The notes under the pieces were generated by a model, which worked only from the letters and a program-made list of their open reading frames with translations, had not been told where the DNA came from and searched no databases. A DNA stretch of 38,801 bases from Bacteroidota bacterium (GTDB lineage Bacteria; Bacteroidota; Ignavibacteria; UBA10030; BY39): assembly GCA_030017895.1 (NCBI GenBank), contig JASEGV010000024.1:1-38801 (forward strand), written 5' to 3'. Made by a program: the position numbers and the translations under genes. Position 1 is the stretch's first letter. Each line of letters opens with the position of its first letter. Shown one piece after another: positions 24,544-34,497 of this stretch.

Positions 24544-25266
24544 ATGATGATAAAAATATTTATAGATTTCGACGGAACAATTACTAAAGGCGATTTGGGT
24601 GATAATCTTTTTTTTAATTTTGGCGGTCCTATTTGCACAAAAATAATTGAAGATTATAGAGGCGGATTAATAAGTGCCGCTGAATGTTTTACCCGCGAAG
24701 CCGAAGCTTGCGGAAATGTTTCGCAGAAAGATGTATCCGACTTTATCGACAAACATGAAATCGATATCAGTTTTGGCAATTTTATTAAGTTCTGCCGTAA
24801 AAAAAGTACTGATGATCGTCAGATAAAATTTTATATCCTATCGGACGGACTTGATTATTATATAGAACGGGTTTTACGCAAATATGATCTTTCCGATATT
24901 CCTTTTTTTGCAAACAAGTTGGAGTTTGTAGAGGCAGGAATGAAAATAACGTTCCCATATTCCGAAGAAGAATGCGATCGCTGCGCCAACTGCAAACGCA
25001 ACCATATTCTTACTTTATCGGGCGATGATGATATTATCGTTTACATCGGCGATGGATACTCCGACAAGTGCGCAGTGAAATACGCCGATATTGTTTTTGC
25101 TCGCGGTGAGCTACAAACTTTTTGCCAAAACGAGAATATCACCTACTATCTTTTTAATTCATTCGAGGATACGATAACCCGGATGGAAGAAATTCTAAAT
25201 AAAAAACGAATACGCAAACGACAACAAGCTGAATTCAATCGGAAAGAAATTTACCTTGCTGGTTAA
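24544..25266 (+). CDS. HAD-family phosphatase, MtnX/SerB-like
   Basis: A cytoplasmic phosphatase of about 240 residues from the HAD superfamily. The nucleophile motif is DFDGTITKGD near the N-terminus, the Ser/Thr motif is YILSDGLD, and the acidic motif is YIGDGYSDKCAV. A short Cys cluster (CDRCANC) precedes the last motif, as in MtnX-like and PHOSPHO-like phosphatases. Likely substrates are small phosphomonoesters such as a methylthiopentenyl phosphate, phosphoserine or a lipid headgroup phosphate; the sequence does not decide. I place the start at ATG 24544; an in-frame TTG at 24541 is possible. It is 6 bases after smc and 6 bases before the methyltransferase, so it is co-transcribed. Confidence 0.85.
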   Translation: MMIKIFIDFDGTITKGDLGDNLFFNFGGPICTKIIEDYRGGLISAAECFTREAEACGNVSQKDVSDFIDKHEIDISFGNFIKFCRKKSTDDRQIKFYILSDGLDYYIERVLRKYDLSDIPFFANKLEFVEAGMKITFPYSEEECDRCANCKRNHILTLSGDDDIIVYIGDGYSDKCAVKYADIVFARGELQTFCQNENITYYLFNSFEDTITRMEEILNKKRIRKRQQAEFNRKEIYLAG

Positions 25267-25272
25267 AATTTT

Positions 25273-25905
25273 ATGAAAACACAAATGGATCTACGAAAAA
25301 TATTATTTAAATACCGAAGCTACACACCTATTCCGTTCATCATTCTTATGGTTGTATTTGCAAAGCCAACAATTTACAGCATAGCCGGCGGATTGTTAGT
25401 TATTCTTTTCGGCGAGTTTATACGATTGTGGGGCGTTTCGATAGCAGGCAGCGAAACCCGCACAACAAACTCGGTTGGCAGCTCGCAACTTGTTACAAGC
25501 GGGCCCTTTTCATACTTACGTAATCCCCTCTACTTCGGTAATATCTGTATTTATTTCGGTGTTGGAATTATGTCGTGGGCGGGGTTTCCTCTCTTACCGA
25601 TTGTTACACTTTCGTATTTTCTTTTTCAATATACTCTTATAGTAAGTTTAGAAGAAGAACACTTGACTAAAACTTATGGAACGGAATTTCAGCGATATTT
25701 AAAATCGGTTCCCAAATTTTTTCCAGCATTCAAAAAATATAAATACAGCGGGAACGAGCAACCGCAGTTAGACTGGAAGCGCGGAATAAAATCAGAGCAA
25801 AGAACTTTTCAAGCAATCTTAATTATTGTTTTTATAATAGTTGTAATTTGGATGCTGCGATTTTTTTACGATTGGAAGATAACAAAACTTTTCGGAGACG
25901 CGTAA
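25273..25905 (+). CDS. Membrane methyltransferase, isoprenylcysteine carboxyl methyltransferase-like
   Basis: This 210-residue integral membrane protein has about four to five hydrophobic helices. The diagnostic segment GPFSYLRNPLYFGNICIYFG is the AdoMet-binding signature of ICMT/phospholipid-methyltransferase-like proteins. It is followed by EEEHLTKTYGTEFQRYLKSV, the conserved Glu-x-x-L...Y-G-x-x-F-x-x-Y motif of the same group. Bacterial members methylate lipids or unknown small molecules, since they lack prenylated proteins. Its place between a phosphatase and lpxB suggests a lipid or envelope substrate, which is inference. lpxB starts one base after its stop. Confidence 0.85.
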   Translation: MKTQMDLRKILFKYRSYTPIPFIILMVVFAKPTIYSIAGGLLVILFGEFIRLWGVSIAGSETRTTNSVGSSQLVTSGPFSYLRNPLYFGNICIYFGVGIMSWAGFPLLPIVTLSYFLFQYTLIVSLEEEHLTKTYGTEFQRYLKSVPKFFPAFKKYKYSGNEQPQLDWKRGIKSEQRTFQAILIIVFIIVVIWMLRFFYDWKITKLFGDA

Positions 25906-25906
25906 G

Positions 25907-27034
25907 ATGCGTTTGATGATAATCGCCGGCGAAGCCTCAGGCGATTTGCACGGCGCCGGCGTAGTTAAAGAATTAAAATCCCGGTTTAAAGATATCGAGA
26001 TTTTCGGAATCGGCGGCAACAAGATGCAGCGCGAAGGTATGCAGCTAGTCTATCACATTAACGAGTTGGCGGTGATGGGATTATTGGAAGTGGTAAAGAA
26101 ACTCCCGACAATCAGGTCGGTTAGCCGGACTCTCGAATCGTTGCTTACTAACCGCCGCCCCGATGCTGTGCTTTTAATTGATTATCCCGGCTTTAATTTG
26201 CGGTTCGCTGAAAAAGTCAGAAAAGCGGGAATCAAAATTTTCTATTATATCAGTCCGCAACTTTGGGCTTGGCATCCAAGCAGGATAAAAAAAATGAAAG
26301 GAATAATTGATAAGATGTTTGTTGTCTTTCCTTTCGAAGAAGAAATTTATAAACGAGAAGGAATCGAAGTAGAATTTGTCGGACATCCTTTGCTTGATGT
26401 TATTGAAGAACCTCAACCTAAAGCCGATTTTTGTAAGCGTTACAGCTTCGATAAATCGAAACCGATTATCGGGCTTTTCCCCGGCAGCCGGAAGCAGGAG
26501 TTGGAGAAAATTTTTCCGCCAATGCTTCATGCAGCAAAAATTTTGGAAACCCTGTATGATGCACAAATAGCCGTTGGCGTGGCATCTGTTTTTGAAGGCG
26601 ACTATATAAAATCTTTTTTGTATGAAGATTCATCAGTACGGCTTCTGCAAAATGCAACATACGATCTTATGAAAAATTCTGACGTTGCAATAGTTACATC
26701 AGGAACAGCAACACTTGAAACGGCTTGTTTCCAAACGCCGATGGTTATCGTTTATAAAACATCGTGGCTTACATATTTAGCAGCCCGGCTAATGATTAAC
26801 ATAAAAAATATCGGCTTGGCTAATATAGTTGCCGGTAAAACTATCGTTCCTGAATTAATACAGCATCGGGCGAACGCAGAAAAAATTGCTGCCGCAGCTG
26901 GAAAGTTTTTAACAGATAAAACTTTATCCGACAAAACCCGTATTGATTTGAAATCTGTTTACGAGAAATTAGGCGAACGCGGCGCAGCTAAACGTGTGGC
27001 TGAAAATATTTTAAAATTAATCGCTCCAAAATAA
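25907..27034 (+). CDS. lpxB: Lipid-A-disaccharide synthase
   Basis: Joins UDP-2,3-diacylglucosamine and lipid X to form the lipid A disaccharide at the inner membrane. The 375 residues fit GT19 enzymes: AGEASGDLHGA at 6-16, GIGGNKMQ, the P-x-x-W-A-W segment PQLWAWHPSRIKKM, VGHPLLD, the nucleotide-binding GLFPGSRKQELEK, and TSGTATLETA. The start has GGAG 9 bases upstream. It is followed by lpxK after one base, so consecutive lipid A steps are encoded together. Confidence 0.97.
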   Translation: MRLMIIAGEASGDLHGAGVVKELKSRFKDIEIFGIGGNKMQREGMQLVYHINELAVMGLLEVVKKLPTIRSVSRTLESLLTNRRPDAVLLIDYPGFNLRFAEKVRKAGIKIFYYISPQLWAWHPSRIKKMKGIIDKMFVVFPFEEEIYKREGIEVEFVGHPLLDVIEEPQPKADFCKRYSFDKSKPIIGLFPGSRKQELEKIFPPMLHAAKILETLYDAQIAVGVASVFEGDYIKSFLYEDSSVRLLQNATYDLMKNSDVAIVTSGTATLETACFQTPMVIVYKTSWLTYLAARLMINIKNIGLANIVAGKTIVPELIQHRANAEKIAAAAGKFLTDKTLSDKTRIDLKSVYEKLGERGAAKRVAENILKLIAPK

Positions 27035-27035
27035 A

Positions 27036-28064
27036 GTGGTCATTTTAAAGATAGCGCTATTTCCATTCTCATTGTTGTATGGATTGGTGATATCTTTTAG
27101 AAACTTGTTATTTGATATTGGAATATTCAAAACCGTAAAAGTGAATGTTCCCGTAATTTCGGTCGGTAATATAACCGCCGGCGGCACAGGAAAAACTCCG
27201 CTTGTCGAGTATATTCTTGAATTTCTACTAAAGCAAAAAAAACGTGTTGCTGTAGTAAGCCGGGGTTATAAACGCACCACCAGAGGAACACTTGTAGTTT
27301 CGGACGGCGAACGACTGTTGTGCAGCGCCGATGCGTGCGGCGATGAACCGTTTCAAATTGCTTCGAAATTTCCAAATTCAATCGTTATTGTAGATGAGCA
27401 AAAGTCGCGCGCTGCTCAGTTGGCTGTTCAAAAATTTAATTGCGATTACATAATTGTTGACGATGGATTCCAGCACAGACAATTACACCGAAACTTGGAT
27501 ATCGTAGTGGTAGATGCTTCGAAACCATTGAGCAGAGAACTGATGCTGCCTGCAGGATTAAGAAGAGAACCAATGTGGAACCTTAAACGTGCCGATATTA
27601 TTATCTACTCGAATTGGAAACAGAAGTCGGATACTTTAAAAAATACCGGTGTGGAATTAACAGGACGCACTCAGTTGGATCCGCAAAAATTAGTAGGTAT
27701 CCAAGCAGATGATATACTTGAATTGGAAGTTTTAAAAAATAAAACTTGTGTTGCATTTTGCGGTCTTGGAAATCCCGATTCGTTTGAAAGAAAGCTGAAC
27801 GAGTTAGGTTTGGAAGTAAAGGTTTTTAAAAAATATTCCGACCATTACCAATACAATGCTGAAGATATAGAAATATTAAAGAAAGAATTTGAAGAGCAAA
27901 AAACCGATTTCGTTATAACAACGGAAAAAGATTTTGTGCGGTTAATAAATATGAAAACTCTAATAACCGAATTGCCTCTATACTATTTAGAAGTTGCAGT
28001 CCGGTTTATAAGCGGTGAAGAAAATTTTCAAAAAAAGATAACTAATATAAGAATGAACAATTAA
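27036..28064 (+). CDS. lpxK: Tetraacyldisaccharide 4'-kinase
   Basis: Phosphorylates the 4' position of the lipid A disaccharide, the step after LpxB. The 342 residues are typical. The P-loop is GNITAGGTGKTPLVEY (~45-59), followed by VSRGYKRTTRG, GDEPFQIA, IIVDDGFQHRQL and TTEKDFVRL, all LpxK hallmarks. The start is GTG, one base after the lpxB stop with no clear ribosome-binding site, so coupled translation is likely. A hydrophobic N-terminal helix (IALFPFSLLYGLVISF) would place it at the membrane. Confidence 0.96.
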   Translation: MVILKIALFPFSLLYGLVISFRNLLFDIGIFKTVKVNVPVISVGNITAGGTGKTPLVEYILEFLLKQKKRVAVVSRGYKRTTRGTLVVSDGERLLCSADACGDEPFQIASKFPNSIVIVDEQKSRAAQLAVQKFNCDYIIVDDGFQHRQLHRNLDIVVVDASKPLSRELMLPAGLRREPMWNLKRADIIIYSNWKQKSDTLKNTGVELTGRTQLDPQKLVGIQADDILELEVLKNKTCVAFCGLGNPDSFERKLNELGLEVKVFKKYSDHYQYNAEDIEILKKEFEEQKTDFVITTEKDFVRLINMKTLITELPLYYLEVAVRFISGEENFQKKITNIRMNN

Positions 28065-28085
28065 TCAATATGGAGAAATAAAATT

Positions 28086-30839
28086 ATGACAAAGAAATTC
28101 GTCTATTATTTTGGTGGAAAGAAAGCTGAAGGTCGAGCCGATATGAAATCGCTGCTTGGTGGCAAAGGAGCCAACCTCGCTGAGATGGTCAACCTGAAGC
28201 TTCCCGTACCGCCGGGATTGACAATCACAACCGAAGTTTGCACACACTATTACGCAAATAAAAGAAAATATCCGAAAGAACTTAAAGCGCAAATTCTTGC
28301 AGCTCTTAAAAAGATGGAGCGAGAATTAGGTGCTAAATTCGGTGATTCAAAAAATCCACTTTTAGTTTCTGTCCGATCAGGCGCCCGTGCATCTATGCCA
28401 GGTATGATGGATACAATTTTAAACCTGGGCTTAAACGACAAAACAGTTCAAGCTATTATTGCAAAAACAAACAACCCGCGATTTGCCTATGATTCGTATC
28501 GCCGCTTTGTAGCGATGTATGGCGATGTTGTTTTAGGTTTAAAACCGGAAAACAAAGACGAACACGATCCGTTTGAAGTAATTTTAGACAAGAAGAAACA
28601 CGAGAAAGGCGTAACACTCGACACCGAACTTACAGCCGATGATTTGTTAGATATAGTCGAAAGATCTAAACAGGCAATCAAAGAAAAAACCGGTCACGAT
28701 TTTCCAGAAAATCCGATGGACCAACTTTGGGGCGCAGTCGGCGCAGTGTTTAACTCGTGGATGAATGAACGCGCAATTGCCTATCGCAAGATGTACGATA
28801 TTCCCGCATTGTGGGGAACTGCGGTAACTATCCAAGCTATGGTTTTCGGAAATATGGGCGAAGATTCAGGAACCGGCGTGGCTTTCACTCGCGATGCCGC
28901 AACAGGCGAAAATTATTACTACGGCGAATTCCTTATGAACGCTCAAGGCGAAGACGTTGTTGCCGGCACTCGCACACCACTTCTGATTGCAAAACTTGCT
29001 GAAGCTAATCCGAAAATTTACAAAGAGCTTGATAAGTATCGCAAGGTTTTGGAAAAGCATTACAAAGATATGCTGGATCTCGAGTTCACAATTCAACAAG
29101 ATAAACTTTATATCCTACAATGCCGCGTTGGAAAACGGACTGCTTTTGCAGCTCTTAAAATTGCTGTGGATATGGTTGACGAAAAACTTATCGACGAAAA
29201 AGAAGCCCTGATGAGAATCGAACCGGATCAGCTTAATCAATTATTACGACCGATTTTTGACCGTCAAGAAAAGGACCAAACCATAAAAGAAGGTAAATTA
29301 TTAACTGTCGGTTTGAATGCAGGTCCTGGCGCTGCAAGCGGAAAAGTTGTTTTCAACGCACCCGATGCCGAAGAATGGAAAGCCCGCGGTGAAAAAGTAA
29401 TTTTAGTTCGTATCGAAACTTCTCCCGAAGATATCAAAGGTATGGATGCTTCCGAAGGAATACTTACAGCACGAGGCGGAATGACCTCGCACGCAGCTCT
29501 CGTTGCCCGGCAGATGGGCAAAGTTTGTATAGTCGGCTGTTCCGATTTACACATCGATTATGTTTCGCGAACGATGACTGTAAAAGGAAAAATCGTGAAC
29601 GAAGGAGATTATATTTCTATCGATGGATCAACGGGCGAAGTGTTGCTTGGTGAAGTTCACACCAAACCTTCCGAAGTTTTGCAAGTGTTAATCGAAAAAA
29701 CGCTCGCTCCGAAAGACGCACCTGTTTATCAACTCTACGAAAAAATTATGAAGTGGGCTGATAAATACCGGACGCTTGGAATCAGAACAAACGCCGACCA
29801 GCCCGATCAAGCTGCCGCAGCAATTGCTTTCGGAGCTCAAGGTATAGGGCTTTGCCGAACCGAGCACATGTTCTTCGGTGAAGGAAAAATCGGACCGATG
29901 CGTGAGATGATTTTAGCCGACACGCTTGAAGACCGCAAAGCTGCGTTGGGAAAATTACTGCCGCTGCAACGTGAAGATTTCGAAGGAATATTTGAGGCGA
30001 TGGCCGGTTATCCTGTTACAATTCGCACAATCGACCCGCCGCTTCACGAGTTCGTACCACATGAAGAAAAACAACAGCGTGAACTTGCCGAAAAAATGGG
30101 AATCAGTTATGAAAAAGTTCACAGGCGTGTAAGCTCGCTTCACGAATTCAACCCGATGCTTGGTTTCCGCGGATGTCGTTTGGGCATAATCTATCCGGAA
30201 ATTACCGAGATGCAAGCCCGCGCAATCTTTGAAGCAGCAGTGAATGTGAAGAAACGTGGATTTTCTGTTAAACCTGAAATTATGATTCCACTTGTCGGGC
30301 ACGTAAAAGAACTCAAGCTTCAAGAAGAAATTGTTAGACGGGTTGCTGCTGAAGTGATGGCTGAGAACAAAATTAAAATTGATTACCTTTGCGGAACGAT
30401 GATCGAAATTCCACGAGGCGCTTTAACAGCCGACGAAATTGCCGGAGTTGCCGAATTCTTCAGTTTCGGAACAAACGACTTAACACAAACTACGTTAGGT
30501 GTCAGCCGCGACGATGCGGGCAGATTTTTGATTCCGTATGTGGAAAAAGATATTTATGCAGTTGATCCTTTCGAAGCAATCGATCGTGGCGGCGTTGGTC
30601 AATTGATGAAAATAGCAGTCGAAAAAGGAACGCAAGCACGTCCGAACATAAAGTTAGGAATTTGCGGCGAACACGGCGGCGAGCCTTCTTCAATCGAATT
30701 CTGTCATCAAATCGGTCTCGATTACGTAAGCTGCTCGCCATATCGAGTAGCCATTGCCCGGTTAGCAGCAGCACGTTCGGCGTTAAAATATGGTGTTCGA
30801 ACATCCAAACAAAACAAACTCAAGAAATCAAAAAAATGA
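28086..30839 (+). CDS. ppdK: Pyruvate, phosphate dikinase
   Basis: Converts pyruvate, ATP and phosphate to phosphoenolpyruvate, AMP and pyrophosphate, reversibly. The 917 residues contain the ATP-grasp N-terminal domain ([28 protein letters not shown]), the swivelling phosphohistidine domain with [16 protein letters not shown] (catalytic His ~467) and the PEP-binding barrel ([44 protein letters not shown]). It is slightly longer than usual because of a Lys-rich tail. GGAG lies 11 bases before the ATG. It is 21 bases after lpxK, so it is probably read with the upstream run. It allows gluconeogenic or PPi-linked glycolytic flux together with tpiA. Confidence 0.98.
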   Translation: MTKKFVYYFGGKKAEGRADMKSLLGGKGANLAEMVNLKLPVPPGLTITTEVCTHYYANKRKYPKELKAQILAALKKMERELGAKFGDSKNPLLVSVRSGARASMPGMMDTILNLGLNDKTVQAIIAKTNNPRFAYDSYRRFVAMYGDVVLGLKPENKDEHDPFEVILDKKKHEKGVTLDTELTADDLLDIVERSKQAIKEKTGHDFPENPMDQLWGAVGAVFNSWMNERAIAYRKMYDIPALWGTAVTIQAMVFGNMGEDSGTGVAFTRDAATGENYYYGEFLMNAQGEDVVAGTRTPLLIAKLAEANPKIYKELDKYRKVLEKHYKDMLDLEFTIQQDKLYILQCRVGKRTAFAALKIAVDMVDEKLIDEKEALMRIEPDQLNQLLRPIFDRQEKDQTIKEGKLLTVGLNAGPGAASGKVVFNAPDAEEWKARGEKVILVRIETSPEDIKGMDASEGILTARGGMTSHAALVARQMGKVCIVGCSDLHIDYVSRTMTVKGKIVNEGDYISIDGSTGEVLLGEVHTKPSEVLQVLIEKTLAPKDAPVYQLYEKIMKWADKYRTLGIRTNADQPDQAAAAIAFGAQGIGLCRTEHMFFGEGKIGPMREMILADTLEDRKAALGKLLPLQREDFEGIFEAMAGYPVTIRTIDPPLHEFVPHEEKQQRELAEKMGISYEKVHRRVSSLHEFNPMLGFRGCRLGIIYPEITEMQARAIFEAAVNVKKRGFSVKPEIMIPLVGHVKELKLQEEIVRRVAAEVMAENKIKIDYLCGTMIEIPRGALTADEIAGVAEFFSFGTNDLTQTTLGVSRDDAGRFLIPYVEKDIYAVDPFEAIDRGGVGQLMKIAVEKGTQARPNIKLGICGEHGGEPSSIEFCHQIGLDYVSCSPYRVAIARLAAARSALKYGVRTSKQNKLKKSKK

Positions 30840-30884
30840 TTTGTTCAAATAAACTTCAAATAAATAATTAAGGAACAGGATAAA

Positions 30885-31922
30885 ATGAAACTTTCAGATT
30901 TTAAGTATCCGCTTCCGCGTAATCTTATAGCCAAATATCCTATGCCGAATCGCGATTCATCGAAATTGATGGTGGTGAATCGCAAGGATGAAAGCATCGA
31001 ATCAAAAAAATTTACAGATATAGTTGACTATTTCAACAAGGGCGACATATTAGTAATGAACGATACTAAAGTCTTTCCGGCACGGTTGTTCGGTCGCAAG
31101 GAAAAAACCAATGCAAAAATTGAAGTTATACTTTTGCGCGAGTTAAATAAGGAAGATAACATTTGGGATGTTATTGTTGAACCCGCACGGAAAGTTCGCA
31201 TCGGAAATAAGGTATATTTTGACGACGGAAAATTGATGTGCGAGATTGTGGATAACACGACTTCGCGCGGACGGACAATCCGTTTCGTAACCAACGACGA
31301 TGTGTACAAAATCTTCGAACGGATTGGCTATATGCCGTTGCCGCATTATATCAAACGTGAGTCGGAAGAATTAGATAAAGAACGCTATCAAACTGTTTAT
31401 GCAAAAAATGTCGGCTCGGTAGCGGCTCCAACTGCCGGACTTCACTTTACGAAAAAAGTACTTTCCGCCATCGAGAAAAAAGGTGTGAAAATAGGTTTCG
31501 TTACCTTGCACATCGGGCTTGGAACCTTCCGCAAGGTTGAAGTCGAAGATTTATCAAAACATAAGATGGATTCAGAATATTTCGAGATTAACGAAAGCCT
31601 TGTAAACTCGGTAAATAAAGTTATCGAGGGCAAAGGAAATGTCTTTGTGGTCGGTACAAGTACTGCAAGGGCGTTGGAGTCGTCGGTTACTACCGAAGGA
31701 TTTCTGAAACCGAATAAGGGATGGACAGACAAATTTATCTTCCCACCTTATAATCTGAAGATTGTAGATAAATTGATTACAAATTTTCATATGCCCGAAT
31801 CTACACTGCTGATGATGATCTGTGCTTTTTCCGATTATGATTTGATAATGCGTGCATATAAAAAAGCTATAAAAGAAAACTTCCGCTTTTATAGCTATGG
31901 CGATGCAATGTTAATTTTGTAA
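30885..31922 (+). CDS. queA: S-adenosylmethionine:tRNA ribosyltransferase-isomerase
   Basis: Transfers and isomerises the ribose of AdoMet to 7-aminomethyl-7-deazaguanine in tRNA, giving epoxyqueuosine. The 345 residues match QueA: FKYPLPRNLIAKYP at the N-terminus, MNDTKVFPARLFG, GYMPLPHYIKR, YQTVYAKNVGSVAAPTAGLHFT and TNFHMPESTLLMM. AAGGAACAGGA precedes the ATG. Its stop abuts the ispD frame. Other queuosine genes are not in the window. Confidence 0.98.
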   Translation: MKLSDFKYPLPRNLIAKYPMPNRDSSKLMVVNRKDESIESKKFTDIVDYFNKGDILVMNDTKVFPARLFGRKEKTNAKIEVILLRELNKEDNIWDVIVEPARKVRIGNKVYFDDGKLMCEIVDNTTSRGRTIRFVTNDDVYKIFERIGYMPLPHYIKRESEELDKERYQTVYAKNVGSVAAPTAGLHFTKKVLSAIEKKGVKIGFVTLHIGLGTFRKVEVEDLSKHKMDSEYFEINESLVNSVNKVIEGKGNVFVVGTSTARALESSVTTEGFLKPNKGWTDKFIFPPYNLKIVDKLITNFHMPESTLLMMICAFSDYDLIMRAYKKAIKENFRFYSYGDAMLIL

Positions 31923-31931
31923 TTGGTGGAT

Positions 31932-32600
31932 ATGCAAAAGTGTAAAGTTGGTGTTGTAATTCCGGCAGCAGGAATCGGGAAACGCCTGGGTAGCAATAAG
32001 CCGAAGCAGTTTCTCGAAATTGATGGAATTCCGATTCTTCAAATTACACTTCAAAAATTTCAGGCGTGCGATGCGGTCGACTGTATTGTGGTCGTATCCC
32101 ACGCCGATTTTATTAATGAAGTTACTGGTTTAGTAACGAAGAACGACTTCACTAAAATAACATCAATCGTTAATGGCGGTGAACACCGGCAGGATTCTGT
32201 TTGGAATGGTGTGAAAGAAATTATTAAAAATGACGTTGAGATAATTTTAATTCACGATGCTGTCCGTCCGTTTGTTACAGATGAGATAATTAAAAATGTC
32301 ATTGCAACTTCCGAAAAGTTTGGAGCAGCAGTTCCGGCTGTTCCGTTGAAAGACACTATAAAAGTTTCGGATGAGAAGGGATTCCTTATTGAAACTCTTG
32401 ACCGCGATAAACTTTTTGCAGTTCAAACACCGCAGGGTTTCCAGAAAGATTTAATTGTTAAAGCCTTCGAAAAAGCTTACACCGATAACTACTACGCCAC
32501 CGACGATGCAAATTTAGTTGAACGTTTAGGTGAAAAAATCAGACTTGTAGAGGGAGATTATAAGAATATCAAGATTACAACGAAGGAGGATTTGGAGTGA
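31932..32600 (+). CDS. ispD: 2-C-methyl-D-erythritol 4-phosphate cytidylyltransferase
   Basis: Activates methylerythritol phosphate with CTP in the non-mevalonate isoprenoid pathway. The nucleotide-binding loop is PAAGIGKRLGSNKPKQF near the N-terminus, followed by VNGGEHRQDSVWNG, IHDAVRPFV, PLKDTIK and AVQTPQGF; this set is diagnostic. The C-terminus (GDYKNIKITTKEDL) is the normal end, giving about 222 residues. The frame is open from TTG 31923 and GTG 31926, right at the queA stop; I prefer ATG 31932, which starts the conserved core at the usual distance. It is probably coupled to queA. Confidence 0.96.
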   Translation: MQKCKVGVVIPAAGIGKRLGSNKPKQFLEIDGIPILQITLQKFQACDAVDCIVVVSHADFINEVTGLVTKNDFTKITSIVNGGEHRQDSVWNGVKEIIKNDVEIILIHDAVRPFVTDEIIKNVIATSEKFGAAVPAVPLKDTIKVSDEKGFLIETLDRDKLFAVQTPQGFQKDLIVKAFEKAYTDNYYATDDANLVERLGEKIRLVEGDYKNIKITTKEDLE

Positions 32601-32614
32601 AGGGGAGTTTTATC

Positions 32615-32643
32615 TTGCATATTCATCTTTTTTTCAATATCTT
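32615..32643 (+). promoter_or_regulatory. Candidate promoter of plsY
   Basis: TTGCAT (32615-32620), a 17-base spacer and TATCTT (32638-32643) lie in the 70-base gap after ispD, the widest break in this gene run. The layout (TTG-N20-TATCTTTA) matches the other promoters in the window. Confidence 0.45.
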
Positions 32644-32670
32644 TAAACATCAAAATTCAAGGTTTTTTAA

Positions 32671-33354
32671 ATGTTATCGCTTTTATATGTAATTATTTTA
32701 AGCTATTTGGTCGGCTCGATACCTACGAGTATAATAGTAAGTAAGCTTGTTAAAGGAATCGATATCCGGAACCACGGCAGTGGCAATGCCGGTGGCACCA
32801 ATGTTATGCGTGTATTAGGCTTAAAAGCCGGATTAATTGTAATACTCTTCGATATCTTTAAAGGATTTGCTGCAACGGTTTTTGTAGCTAAGTTAATGTA
32901 CTCCCAGTTTCCTTTTGTAAATCATACACCTCTTGAAGATTTTACCTTAGTTCAGATTTTAACCGGGTCAGCCGCAACAGTTGGACATATCTGGACTGTG
33001 TTCGGCGGATTTAAAGGGGGTAAAGGTATGGCAACAGCAGCCGGAATGCTGATTGGATTAGCACCACTCGATATTTCAATCGCTATTGCAGTATTCGCAA
33101 TTGTAATGTTTGTTTCAAAATACGTTTCGCTCGGCTCAATCAGTGCCGCGGTTGCATTTCCGTTAACTTTATTTTTCAGGGAAAATATTCTCCATGCGGA
33201 AGTGGAAGGATACGGAACTCTGATATTTTTTAGCATCGGCATAGCGATTCTTTTAATATTTACACATCGCGCGAATATAAAACGTCTGATAGAAGGCAGA
33301 GAAAATAAAATAACAAGTTTTAGTTTTTTCAAAAAGAAAACTTCACAAAATTAA
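32671..33354 (+). CDS. plsY: Glycerol-3-phosphate acyltransferase PlsY
   Basis: Integral membrane enzyme that acylates glycerol 3-phosphate from acyl phosphate, the first step of phospholipid synthesis. The 227 residues hold the three PlsY motifs: GSIPTS near residue 16, NHGSGNAGGTNVMRVLG, and GHIWTVFGGFKGGKGMATAAG, plus several transmembrane helices. It is followed one base later by gpsA, which makes its substrate. This pairing of supply and use is common. Confidence 0.97.
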   Translation: MLSLLYVIILSYLVGSIPTSIIVSKLVKGIDIRNHGSGNAGGTNVMRVLGLKAGLIVILFDIFKGFAATVFVAKLMYSQFPFVNHTPLEDFTLVQILTGSAATVGHIWTVFGGFKGGKGMATAAGMLIGLAPLDISIAIAVFAIVMFVSKYVSLGSISAAVAFPLTLFFRENILHAEVEGYGTLIFFSIGIAILLIFTHRANIKRLIEGRENKITSFSFFKKKTSQN

Positions 33355-33355
33355 A

Positions 33356-34357
33356 ATGAAAATTTCCGTAATTGGCGCGGGAAGTTGGGGAACAACTCTC
33401 GCTCTGTTGCTATTTTCGAACAAGCATGATGTAACCGTCTGGTCGTTTCGCAATCAGGATGCTGAAAATATATTAACTAAACGCGAAAACACGGTTTTCC
33501 TCCCGGGCATAATCATACCGAATGAAATTCAAATCACAACCGACATCGAAAAAGCAATACTGAAAAGCGAACTGATAGTTACTGCTGTTCCGTCGCAGCA
33601 TTTGCGTTCCGTGTTAAAACAAATCTCACATACCTCTTTTAAACAATCTATCATCGTAAATCTTGCCAAGGGAATCGAGGTTGGAACGCTTCAAACAATG
33701 TCGGAAGTAATCGCCGAGTCGTTACCCGACCATCCGCTTTCAATGACTGCGATGCTTTCCGGACCCAGCTTTGCCGATGAAGTCAGCCGCAAAATACCGA
33801 CTGCTGTTGTTGCAGCATCGAGCAGTCCGGAAACTGCAAAGTTAGTGCAGCAAGTTTTTAAAAATTCCTATTTCAGGGTTTACACATCCGACGATGTCAG
33901 GGGTGTGGAGTTTGGTGGGGCGTTGAAAAATGTGATTGCTGTGGGTGCCGGCTTGTGCGATGGCGCCGGCTATGGCGATAATACAAAAGCCGCAATTATG
34001 ACACGCGGGATAGTCGAGATTGCACGGCTTGGAACAGCGTTAGGTGCAAATCAGAAAACTTTCTCGGGGCTGTCGGGCATCGGCGATTTGATTGTGACAT
34101 GTATGAGCAAGCACAGCCGTAACCGTCATGTTGGCGAAGAGGTTGGAAAGGGAAGGAAGCTGCAGGATGTTTTAAGCGAAATGCAAATGGTCGCCGAAGG
34201 AGTTGCTACTACAAAGTCGGCTTGCGAGTTAGCAAGAAAAGTAAATGTCGAGGTGCCGATTATGCAGGAAGTTCATAACGTCCTTTTCAGCGGCAAAGAC
34301 CCGCATGATGCAACGTTAGATTTAATGATGCGCGACCCGAAGAACGAAGCGGGTTGA
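33356..34357 (+). CDS. gpsA: Glycerol-3-phosphate dehydrogenase [NAD(P)+]
   Basis: Reduces dihydroxyacetone phosphate to sn-glycerol 3-phosphate for phospholipid synthesis. The 333 residues are standard. The dinucleotide-binding loop is GAGSWGTTLA (7-16), followed by VPSQHLR, NLAKGIEVGT, MLSGPSFADEV and the catalytic-Lys region GGALKNVIAVGAGLCDG, then SGIGDLIVTC and EGVATT. The ATG lies one base after the plsY stop. It ends the long same-strand run; no terminator hairpin is seen after it. Confidence 0.98.
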   Translation: MKISVIGAGSWGTTLALLLFSNKHDVTVWSFRNQDAENILTKRENTVFLPGIIIPNEIQITTDIEKAILKSELIVTAVPSQHLRSVLKQISHTSFKQSIIVNLAKGIEVGTLQTMSEVIAESLPDHPLSMTAMLSGPSFADEVSRKIPTAVVAASSSPETAKLVQQVFKNSYFRVYTSDDVRGVEFGGALKNVIAVGAGLCDGAGYGDNTKAAIMTRGIVEIARLGTALGANQKTFSGLSGIGDLIVTCMSKHSRNRHVGEEVGKGRKLQDVLSEMQMVAEGVATTKSACELARKVNVEVPIMQEVHNVLFSGKDPHDATLDLMMRDPKNEAG

Positions 34358-34497
34358 TTAATTTGCTGAAACAAGTTTAGCAATATGAAATTATCCGTTG
34401 ATGCATTACAACGTGATGTTTTTAAATCTTTATGCTTTTTACAAGTAGGATTCGGACTAATAAGATTTAAAGGCACCATCACTTACGCCTTACAGAT

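Noticed and set aside
24960-25000. Cys cluster in the HAD phosphatase as a novel metal site
   Set aside because: A similar Cys cluster is found in MtnX-like and PHOSPHO-like phosphatases, so it is a family trait.
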